Assembly (NCBI GenBank): GCA_964019135.1
Contig: OZ025264.1
Span: 1,054,001-1,118,000 of the forward strand
Length of the DNA: 64,000 nucleotides
Reading direction: 5' to 3'
Source: Arenicola marina
Lineage: Eukaryota; Annelida; Polychaeta; Arenicolidae
Numbering within the stretch: the first letter of the stretch is position 1; each line of letters starts with the position of its first letter. The translations under genes were made by a program, and so were the position numbers. The notes beneath the pieces were generated by a model, which was not told where the DNA came from, did no database searches, and worked only from the letters and a program-made list of their open reading frames with translations. Positions 34,223 through 44,900 of this stretch are shown here, piece by piece.

Positions 34223-34951
34223 TTGACGCAAGTGCCCCCAGGCAAGCCCGCTTCTCTAGGGGCACAACGGTAACAATGCTAAAAACCTTCGACGTTAGTA
34301 GGGAATCGACTGTAGCTTTTATTATAATGTGTGCTCGAACAATCATAGTGTTTTCGTATTCTATATACCGTGTTCTATCATCTGACATCAATAAAGTGTA
34401 TCGACACTAGGTTGTTTCGGTTATATTTTCGCGAAGAAATGTTGGAGCACACAACTGTTCCCGACCAGCCGTCCGCCATATTTGTTTTTGGCGGATGCCG
34501 GTACCTGTGAATGCGACTTGGTTCCTCCTTTCCGTTAGCATATGACTCTCCGCCAGAGGGCCTTGTCAGTCGCTCACTTTGAACTTAAGGACAACAGCAG
34601 CGCCCTCTTTCACAGGTCATTGACTGTTACAAAGTTTTGGACCCAGGCTACAAATCGTTTAAATGATGGCGGGATTCGCCAGGTGGCGCTGCATACGCAT
34701 GGCCGTTGGTAGGGAAAAGTCGTATGCTCCAACATTTGTTCGCGAAAATATGACTGCAACTATATCGTGTTGACACACTTTCTTGATGTCAGAAGATAGA
34801 ACAAGGTATATAGAATACGTAAGCACTATTATTGTACGCGCCAACATTATGATAAAAGCTACAGCCGATTCCCTACTAACGTCGAAAGATTTTAACATTG
34901 TTACCGTTGTGCCCCTAGAGAAGCGGGCTTGCCTGGGGGCACTTGCGCCAA
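34223..34951 (-). mobile_element. MULE-like DNA transposon nested in the retrotransposon
   Basis: A 729-bp element with long terminal inverted repeats of about 165 bp, starting TTG(G/A)CGCAAGTGCCCCC. It is flanked by an exact 9-bp target duplication GAGCTCCGT (34,214-34,222 and 34,952-34,960 as ACGGAGCTC). A 9-bp duplication with long inverted ends is typical of Mutator-like and some Merlin elements. It has no coding capacity. A related single end lies at about 59,140-59,324. Confidence 0.85.
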
Positions 34952-35338
34952 ACGGAGCTCGTGTCTGGCTTGTGCCACATTGACCTTCGGCACAAAGTAA
35001 GTGTTCAGGGCCTCCACAGCTTTCGTGTATTCTGTCGCATCACCGGTGTCCGGCAGCGTCAGAAAGATGTCTTGAACATCCGTCCCTGCGTAGTGCAACA
35101 ACAGGGCTCTTCTCCTTTGCTTGGTGGTGTTCGTAGTCCCCTCCGCGACTATCAGTCCTTTGCCGTCAGCAAACAGTTCAAACGACAGTAGCCACCGCTT
35201 CCAGCGGGTACCAAGCGTGGCGGGTTGTGAAAAACAGTCAAATTTTGGGAGTGGTCCTTTCTCACCATCCATCTTCAGCTCGTCCGCAATATCACGCAGA
35301 TTCACAGACTGGACTTCGATTTTAATCCTCGTCGCCAA

Positions 35339-35505
35339 TGTTATATCTATTATTCCGGATTAAACCTAGATTCGTCGGATTAAACCACGACAACAGTTTT
35401 GTACTTTCTTGCTTTCTTTTATTAAACCGGAAACCGCAAGTCGTTCTCCCTTGAGGTTGTATAAACGGTGTGGGCTATAACATATCCGGACTTACAAACA
35501 CGACA
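35339..35505 (-). repeat. 5' LTR of the right Ty3/gypsy element
   Basis: 167 bp, about 99% identical to the copy at 30,045. The tRNA-Ser primer-binding site follows after one base. Confidence 0.9.
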
Positions 35506-35655
35506 TTCATGTCTTAATGAAAATGTCTCACATAGATATAAAAAGAGGTAGACTTTAACGATAATTTCCTTTGGCTAGTGATCATGTCTTAATGAAAATG
35601 TCTCAAATAGATATATAAAAATAGGTACTTTGACGAAGATTTGGCTAGTGATCCC
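35506..35655. repeat. 71-bp-class tandem repeat, part 2
   Basis: Continuation of the array at 29,900-30,044, split by the retrotransposon. Units carry ATGTCTTAATGAAAATGTCT and GGCTAGTGATC. Confidence 0.75.
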
Positions 35656-35840
35656 AAATCATATCTCGACCATAGCCAGCGAGACAGTATGGCAAATTAA
35701 ATCAGCCTGGTACACTTCCAATATTTTCCCCTGAGTTGCATAATCTGTTCATTCAGACTTTCATTCAGTCATTCATGTGATTTTCTGTTGAGCCACAGTG
35801 ACGATTTCACAAGACTTTCTCCTTGGCCGCCGGGGGCGTG

Positions 35841-35918
35841 TCAGATTCTCTGCTGAGCCCTTCCTATCCATTCTCTGGCGATTATCATTCGCTGAATCTG
35901 TGATGTCCCTTCGAATAT
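35841..35918 (-). CDS. ACADM: ACADM-like right, last exon I
   Basis: [25 protein letters not shown], then TGA. It has one difference (Met for Leu) from the left copy, and the catalytic Glu is kept. The 3' flank is alignable with the left arm to about 35,650. Confidence 0.9.
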   Translation of the reverse strand: MFEGTSQIQRMIIAREWIGRAQQRI

Positions 35919-38900
35919 CTACAAAGGAATCAACCATTTCGTGTCTGAGTGTATCACATCACGGCAATATCCTGTGTTTCTTTTGAATATGTATAAGGAA
36001 GTAAACCATTTCGTGGCTGGGTGTATAATATAACAGCACAGACCCATGTTTTGTTTCTCACAACCCAATTAGTTTGTTCTGCAGATACATATACATATGC
36101 TATGTCCTGCTACAAGGAAGTGACTTACTCCATCATTGTCGTTGCGCATCTCAAGGAGTCCTTCAAAACATCACAGAATGAATCTATAGGCTGACGTCGC
36201 TCAATGTCAACTAGCATTTATACGCGAACCATGACATACATTAATATCTTGACTATAAACTACATATGTATATCTTCACCATTAATATCTTCACCAAGAC
36301 AGCATCAATTGTCTGGTTCCTACTTCAAAAACTAAATGCTGTACCTGCAAAATCTTTGCGTCTCTCATCAGCTTCTCTGCTGGGTATTCTGTGCTGAAGC
36401 CGTTCCCTCCGAATATCTGCATAGCAATGATAGTATGGACCACGTCACACAACACTACACTCAAATAGTCTGAAATAGCGCGACAGAAACATCTGTGCTA
36501 GCCATACATATTGTAACGGGTTTTCGCAAGGACTCGAGTAACCAACGGCGTGAAATACTTTTGGGTTGCCCCGTTTATTAGCTATGGTGATAAACGAACG
36601 TAGTATCATACACCTATATACAGTTAGATACGTAAAGGCAGTTATACAGACGCAAAGAATAAGTCCCCCGGAATAATCGCAATCATATACGTAAAATAAG
36701 TCTTTGTGATTCATTAACTGGCATCCGTTTATACTTCTACTCAGCCCCTCTACCTCTTGACCGTGGTTCCTTCACCGCAACCTACTCGTGGCGGCTTAAA
36801 CCAGTCCAAACTATCCATCTAGCGTCCTAAATTAATACCCGAGTGCCACCAGGAATAAACATCTGGACGTCAATGACACCGGTAAAATAGGCCACTAATG
36901 TTCTAGAGGCACCATACCAGGACCTGCAGCCCGTATGCACTTAGACCGTGAATCAAATTAAGCTTATAATTAATTTAATACATCAGCAGGCTCACCCAGT
37001 CATAGTCTTAGCCTAACCGGCATATGTCCCACACCTATAAAGCATGACGAATTGATGAGAGCTAATATATTTCCCAAACTGAAATAACCAGTTGATGTAA
37101 CCTAAGATGAGTACCGTGAGAGTAACCCACGCGAACTGCTTGTCCGCCCGTTCGCACTCCTTTTATACCTCAGACATTTCCACAATATTTCCACCAATAC
37201 CATATTCCACCAACTTTACCTTCCACCATAATTCCACTCGCATTCCACTAAATTTCCACCATAACATGTAAGCTAAGCCCTAATAGATAGTCACTTCATT
37301 ATAACGGCAACATACACAAATTGCAGTCCTAACAGGCTGGTAAGACTCTGTGAATATAATCGCTACTAGATAGCACCGAAGGAAATGTAAATATTGATAT
37401 GGCCTCAGTACATCAACAGTTAATGATACAAACTTACCGTTCCACGGCTTGTGGAATCTACCGTGGTGGAAAATTGCCACATAGTGACATACATAGTAAC
37501 AAGCGCGCCCGTTACCATGACGCGATAACGGTATAATTGATCTGACGTCACTACCATAACAACCGTTGCTACGACTGCGTCTATTCACCTAACAGCTGAA
37601 CGGTATCCGCGTACAACAGGTACAATACGAATATCTGCTATAAAACCTAGAAGGCGAGCGTAGACTTTGACTTTGTTGTGAAGCAATTTTTTGGACCCCC
37701 ACTGATGATAACTGGGCTAAACTGTTTCTCATAATCTTAGTTATGACTTGTTCTTTTTAAAGGTGAAGTTTTACATATTATGCTATTTTGTATATTTAAT
37801 ATCAAAGTTTTGGTACTGAAAAAGTAAATCTAGTAGTCTAGTAGTACATTTGATTTGTAGTCAAGTGACCTGCCGCTGACCGAATCTGTCATGATTTAGG
37901 TTTCTATTACCCTAGGTTGCTTTATTTGTGATCTTTTGTTCGAGAGAAATTGCCATCTAAAAATAGGCTAAGGCAATGAAATCAATTTCCATCCCCTGGT
38001 ACATTGACTGACCGAAAATGTTTGTTCTCAAAGTTTAAAAGTGCCGTGTTTTATGGGGAGGGATCATTGCATGGTGTAGGTGGAGTGCCATGGTCAGATA
38101 GATGTGGCCGGCAATAGTTATGTTCCTGCCTTCCTGCTCCCTGATTTGGATTTGTAACTTCACGACTCAGCTCATGTAATGAGCGTGAGTAATTATACTC
38201 AAGATCTCTAGAATTTGAAACTGGACGACTGGTTGACTGGGTTGTGTTACGGTTACCCAGTGTGAAGCAAATACTGTGAATATTTTTTTAAGTAAGGGTG
38301 GTCGGCCCTCATTCAACACAGCAAAACCAGCAAGAAGTAGTCTACGATAGACAGAGATCCCAAATGACACGCAGCTGTGATAGAAGCTTTTAGTTTTGAA
38401 GTAGATGTGCTAAAGAAGGGGAGCACAACTTGTTTTGATTTGATAATTGGACTACTGTAAGAACTTACTACTTTTTAAATATAATGAAGAATGCTAATGG
38501 ATAGATGTTCGAAGATCTTGATAACTTATCTCTAGATGTAGGCTAGTCTTAACTGAAGGGTTTGTTATAAACCAAAAAAAAGCAATTTTTGCGCCAAATT
38601 GTTTAAAGCTTGGATCCAGCTTTGTATATTACCTTCTAGCTAATCTATATTAGAAGTTAGTTATTTGACGGATCCTACACGGACGCCTAATGAACTTTCA
38701 AACCACCCGTTTGAATGAACACAGATGTTGCTTTGATTCGATAATTACGAGTAAGGTTACTTTTTAAAGTAAGCTTATATTAAAGAATGCCAATGGATAG
38801 ATGTTCGAAGATCTTAATAGATCTAACTTATCTCTAGATGTAGACTAAGCTTAATTAAAATTTTTGTTAAAAATCTGCCAAACAACAGCAATTTTTGCCT

Positions 38901-41900
38901 CAATTTTTTTTAAAGCTTTGATCCAACTTAAAGTTGCATGTGGAGTTGTTTCGCTGTTTTTGAATGCCAAATTTGCGTATAAGAACACAAACCTAAGGCC
39001 TTAAGGTTCATAACAGACAATAAACACCTACCATATCGCTCACCAATTATCTGCCAATGAGCAAAATATTTCAAATTCATGAATTGTCCGCCACAAAAAT
39101 GAAAACTTGTGCTGATTTGAAACGTCATAAACGTGTGTAAGCAAGTCGTTTACCGGTGCCACCGACAGGGGGCCCAAGCGCTAAATTATATGAGACAATA
39201 GAAGTGTCCGGAGCGCCATATTTTCTTTGGCGGTGGCCGTTGACACTGCTTGTGGTCAAATGTAACATTTCCTGTTTCTGTTTATTTTGGTACAGCCGTT
39301 GCAACGGCCAGCTCCACATGTAACTTTAAGCTTAGTAAGTCTTACATTAATTTCCAGCTAGATCTGCATTAGAAGTCTATTTTAATGAAAGGCTATAAAA
39401 GACAGTTGTCCCAATCAAATGGTTCCCTTAGCTTGTCCAGGAACCAGTACAAATTTCTTGACGGATCCTGCACGGATGCCTGATGAACTGTCAAATAACC
39501 CAGTTAATTAAATGTGACACAAATAAGTGGTGAAAGTTATATGATTATAGCCTAAATGTGATGTTAGATCTAGCACCTTTTGGATCACCAACCTTGATCT
39601 ATATTTACAAAAGCTGAACTAGATTGTAGACCTAACGGATCTAGATCTGGATCTAGGCCTAAGCTTAGATCTAGAACATGTAACGCGTTAACGAAGCAAT
39701 TTTTGCCTTAAATTGTTTAAAGCTTAGATCCAACTTAAACTAGATCTAGGGAACTTACATTAAATTAACTTCCAGCTAGATCTATATTAGTCAATTAGAA
39801 GTCTATGTTACTGAAAGGCTCAGTAAACATTAGCTAAAAGAGTCAAATGGTCCCCTGGTCAGGCCTCAGAGGCTCAGTCAGGGTCAAAACTGTTCTATGA
39901 CTATGGATCCTACACTGGCGCCTGATGAACTGTCAAATAGATCTAACTCCTAGGCTAGATCTAAATATTACACAAATAAGTTACCTTAGCACTTTAATGT
40001 ATCACCAACCTTGATATAAATTGACAAAAGCTAGACTAGACGTGAAAATGTTGTAACATCAACGAAGCCTGGTAAACTGCTGACAAATCTGAAACTGTCG
40101 TCTGCGCGTTCGACTTGTGCTGCCACCAAGCGAATGCATCGCGCGCGCGTGTTGAGCGCCCTCTGTCAGGAGAGAGGAAGAAACATGCATGTTGTCGCTA
40201 TGATCAGCGTTTCATCAGTTGGAATTATGTTTTTGTATGTAAATTATCTACCAATTATGTACATTCGTTTGTTAATGTGGGGGTTTGAGCTGCATATAAG
40301 TTTTTGACAAAAAAAAAAAAATATGAAATTTCCCAGAATGCATTTAAACGCATGCGCATGTTACACCACTGGGGGTCGACTTCCCGTTGATTTTTTTTCG
40401 CGCTTTACAGTATGGGATTGAGATACAGATTTTGTCAGTTTTTTACGTGTGTGTTATCTAAAGAGCTCGCTACGCTCGCTATAATATGTCACTTTAAAGA
40501 CATCCCCAATATATTTCGTCCGTCAAAATTAAGTACATCCAATATTACGACACCTAGACTAAGGGTATTCCTTACAATATCAAGGTGAATCTAACAGGCC
40601 CCCAGGTACTTCATCTGAGCGTATATTTATTATATATATATATTCATATATTTTTGTTTGTCCTATGTTGTTATTCAAGCAGAACAGGACTTCAATCACT
40701 TTTGCAAAACAAGTGTAAAGGTTGTGGGGATAAAAACCCGTACGCATAGTTTTGGCATTTTTAAACGGTCATTTGTCTTGACTTAGTCTTTATTTAATTA
40801 TAGTATTACGTGTATGCGTCAGTTGTAGACCATACCTTTTTTAAATGTATTAAAATAAGACAATTTGTGCGTTTCTTCTTTCCATGAGTGTATATATACA
40901 TAGCACTAGAATTTGTCAAGCATAGCTTGGGAGGAAAGACGAAAATCGGGGGATAGGTGCAACTGACCATGAGCCGATAACTATGAAAGGTCACAGATAA
41001 AGGGGCCGCATTCATAATCCCGCTTATAACATAGCTGGAAGATAGCGAGAATATATGAATCTCCAAAAAGTCTCTAAAGAATACTCTGAAACAAACCGCG
41101 GATATATACCCGATATTACCCAATGTGGACCTGTTTCGTTGTGGTGCGAGATATAAAGATCGAGACGGGCGGATGTTGTGCTTCGGTCGAGCCTATGGAA
41201 GACCGAGGGCAGGATTTCGTATGAAATATGACTGATCGAGCGGGTTTGGGGACTTCTGAAACAGTAGCATATACGTACAACGCGGCACTTTGGCGTAGTG
41301 GATAAGGCTTTCGACAGTGGGCATGAAGGTTGATCCTATTATTAATATTTTTTCGTTTTTATGCTGGAAACACATTTCGGTTGATATAAAAGGAACATTC
41401 GGCCCGCGGGCGTCAGTTTTTGAACATAGAATTGCAAAGGGCTAGTGACAATATTGGGTTATATAGGCCGGAACGTCTCGATCCGTCTTCAAGTGGCGGA
41501 ATCGAGTCTTTATAATGGGATAATATTTCTTTGCGTTCAAACTACTGGTTCGATTTCCATGGCATTTGGCACACATGATGTTAGTAATATTGGTACATAT
41601 TCCACCACATGTAGGTAATCTACCTGCATGCATGTGGTCACCGCAATTTTGTATAATTTTTCTTGGGTTACAATTGATCATCCAACTCAAAAACTATAAA
41701 TGTGAGGTGAAATCCGAAGGCACACAACTTTCGCGCCTGTCTCTGAAGAATACTTTGAAACAAACCGCGGATCTCTAGACCCAATATTAACTGAGTTACG
41801 CGGGAAAACATGTTTCATGACCATGACCTTGCCGTGACCTTGACCTTGGAAGCGTAACCTTGATCAATATAGTACTTTCCGCCCAAATACTACTGTCATG

Positions 41901-44900
41901 TTTCACGCAAGGTGTTGTTTGTCTGAGATGTCCCCTTCATGGAGAAATTGGGGAGGTCATTTTCCCGCCAAAATGCTCCCGTAGGGTCCCATGTTAAACT
42001 TTGGGAATTTTTAGCGGGAAAACTATGCGTAATAGGTAAAATGTGAAGGCGGTTTTCAAATCCAAGTCGACGTTTGCCCGTCGTTTGCAACTAATCCCGA
42101 CTCTCTAGCGTCGCTATTAAGCGAACGGCGGCCATCGCAACCCCGAAAGAGTGCCGGTCCATATCGCCGTTGACTCATAATGGGAGCGTCGGCATGGAGG
42201 GGGGTGCACCTTTTGTGAGCGCTCTAGCGGCCAAACTAAGCGTCCTAGAGCATTTCTGAGGTGGTTTTCATAAGTCTAGCTCACATTTCTCTCTCCATTC
42301 ATGCCAAATCTGGGCTCCCTATCTCAAATATTAACCGAGTTATGGCCTTGCAAAGTTTAAAACGCCACTTGACACGTACGCTGAATATAGATTGGCCGAT
42401 TACTCGAAAATCGTTCAGTATCCGGAAACATTTGAGCCAGTCATGCGTGTCCGCCTCTCTCCGCAGAATACTCTCCAACAAACAACGAATCTCTAGACGC
42501 GATATTAACGAAGTTACGAGGGGAACACATGTTTCGTGTCCTTGACCTTGCTGCGACCTTGACCTTGGAAGCGTGACCTTGACCAATATAGTTATTCGTG
42601 CCCAATTACTAATGTCATGTATCACGCCAGGTGACGTTTGTCTCACTTGTGCCCTTCACGGAGAAATTGAGACCACTTTCCCGCCAAAATGCTGCCGTAG
42701 GATCCCATGTTAAACTTTGGGAATTTTTAGCGAGAAAACTATTCGGGCGATTTTTACAATTTTGAGACGATGTATAACGTACCTATGGGCCTAATAACAG
42801 AAATAATGGTGAGCGTCATTAGATGAAAACTAAGACAGTAGTAGTGATTTTTCCGATTTTTGGTCCTATCTTTCAATGGTTAAGCGAAATGTGAAAAATT
42901 CCTGTGACCTTGACCTTTGACCTAGATTGCCCATCTACAAACTTGGTCTGACGGTAGGCCGTGGCATTATCTATGCAGAAGGAAAAGTCGATATCTCAAA
43001 CTTTGTAAAAAAAAAAAAAAAATCCAAAGTTGTCAATTTTCAAGAGCCCGTGGCGCGAAAACTTTATGGCGCGAAAACTTTATTATTATTATAACAATAT
43101 TAAGAGAGCTAGTGCGGAAAATGTGTTTTGGACGTATGACGTCATCGTGACGTTGACCTTTGAGTTATATTGCCCATCTACGAACTTGACCTGTCGATTG
43201 GCTGCCGGAATGTTTTGGTAAAAGAAGAGAACGTTATCTTTAGTCATTCGACAGATAATGCTCCGACAGACAGACAGACAGACACACACACAGACAAACC
43301 GAACACACCGACATAAGACGAAAATCGTAGATTTTCGTCTTAATGATTGGGGAGACTGACCTGGACACAGTCGGCGGCCGCCTTGTTAGCCATGTCGGCG
43401 GCGAAGCCCTTGGCGATGGACGCTCGGTAGGTGTTAGACCGTCCGTTGTCGGTTTCCCACGCCGAGCACAACGTCATCAGCCGGGAGAGCTCCACGTTCA
43501 TGGCCATCTCCGCCAGCATGAAGGACACGGCTTGGTGCTGTGGAAAAGAGAATGGCAGTGGGGGATATAGGTAACATGTACTCAGCTGGGAGGGAGGAGG
43601 TGGTGGAGTGGGGGTGGGAGGGAGGAGGGGGAGAGGTAGGGAGGAGTGGGAGAGGGAGGGGGTGGAGTGGGAGAGGGGTCTCGAGGGAGGGAGTAGGGGA
43701 CGAGGGAGAGGGAGGGGGTGGAGTGGAAGAGGGAGGGAGGAGTGGGAGAGGGAGGGGGTGGAGTGGGAGAGGGGTCTCGAGGGAGGGAGTAGGGGAAGTG
43801 GGAGAGGGAGGGGGTGGAGGGGGAGAGGGAGGGAGGAGTGGGAGAGGGAGGGGGTGGAGTGGGATAGGGAGGGAAGAGTGGGAGAGGGAGGGGGTGGAGT
43901 GGGAGAGGGGTCTCGAGGGAGGGAGTAGGGGAAGTGGGAGAGGGAGGGGGTGGAGGGGGAGAGGGAGGGAGGAGTGGGAGAGGGAGGGGGTGGAGTGGGA
44001 TAGGGAGGGAAGAGTGGGAGAGGGAGGGGGTGGAGTGGGAGAGGGGTCTCGAGGGAGGGAGTAGGGGAAGTGGGAGAGGGAGGGGGTGGAGGGGGAGAGG
44101 GAGGGAGGAGTGGGAGAGGGAGGGGGTGGAGTGGGAGAGGGGTCTCGAGGGAGGGAGAAGTGGGAGAGGGAGGGGGTGGAGTGGGAGAGGGAGGGGGTGG
44201 AGTGGGAGAGGGAGGGGGTGGAGGGGGAGAGGGAGGGAGGAGTGGGAGAGGGAGGGGGTGGAGTGGGAGAGGGGTCTCGAGGGAGGGAGAAGTGGGAGAG
44301 GGAGGGGGTGGAGTGGGAGAGGGAGGGGGTGGAGTGGGAGAGGGAGGGGGTGGAGTGGGAGAGGGAGGGGGTGGAGTGGGAGAGGGAGGGAGGAGTGGGA
44401 GAGGGCTAACGAGGGAGGGAGTAGGGGAAGTGGGAGAGGGAGGGGGTGGAGTGGGAGAGGGATCTCGAGGGAGGGAGTAGGGGAAGTGGGATAGGGAGGG
44501 GGTGGAGTGGAAGAGGGAGGGAGGAGTGGGAGAGGGAGGGGGTGGAGTGAGAGAGGGATCTCGAGGGAGGGATTAGGGGAAGTGGGAGAGGGAGGCGGTG
44601 GAGGGGGAGAGGGAGGAAGACGTGGGAGAGGGAGGGGGTGGAGTGGAAGAGGGAGGGGGTGGAGTGGAAGAGGGAGGGGGTGGAGTGGGAGAGGGAGGGA
44701 GGAGTGGGAGAGGGCTAACGAGGGAGGGAGTAGGGGAAGTGGGAGAGGGAGCGGTTGGAGTGGGAGAGGGATCTCGAGGGAGGGAGTAGGGGAAGTGGGA
44801 GAGGGAGGGGGTGGAGGGGGAGAGGGAGGAAGACGTGGGAGAGGGAGGGGGTGGAGTGGAAGAGGGAGGGGGTGGAGTGGGAGAGGGAGGGAGGAGTGGG

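Larger units (their letters stand above)
30045..35505 (-). mobile_element. Ty3/gypsy LTR retrotransposon with nested insertion
   Basis: On the minus strand, between 167-bp LTRs (30,045-30,211 and 35,339-35,505) that begin TG and end CA. The flanks share TCAT. The primer-binding site TGGCGACGAGGAT at 35,325-35,337 matches tRNA-Ser, as in the left-arm element, though the LTRs are unrelated. Parts are gag (about 35,338 down to 33,700, with two zinc knuckles), protease, reverse transcriptase and RNase H (to about 31,900), and integrase (to about 30,500). The LTRs differ at about two sites, so it is young. It is broken, with a nested transposon in gag and about one further break. Confidence 0.9.
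36490..40600. other. right-arm-only AT-rich insertion in the G-H intron
   Basis: The arms align up to about 36,490 and again from about 40,600, so these 4.1 kb are private to the right arm. Nothing codes. The first 2 kb has no recognisable content apart from ATTCCAC-rich sequence near 37,190-37,265. The second part contains the diverged tandem repeats and a small foldback element listed separately. No clean terminal repeats were found at its edges. Confidence 0.6.

Noticed and set aside
40916-43343. Canonical Helitron
   Set aside because: It starts TC and has a 3' hairpin, but the end is CTTAA and not the CTRR rule, so only a Helentron-like possibility is kept.
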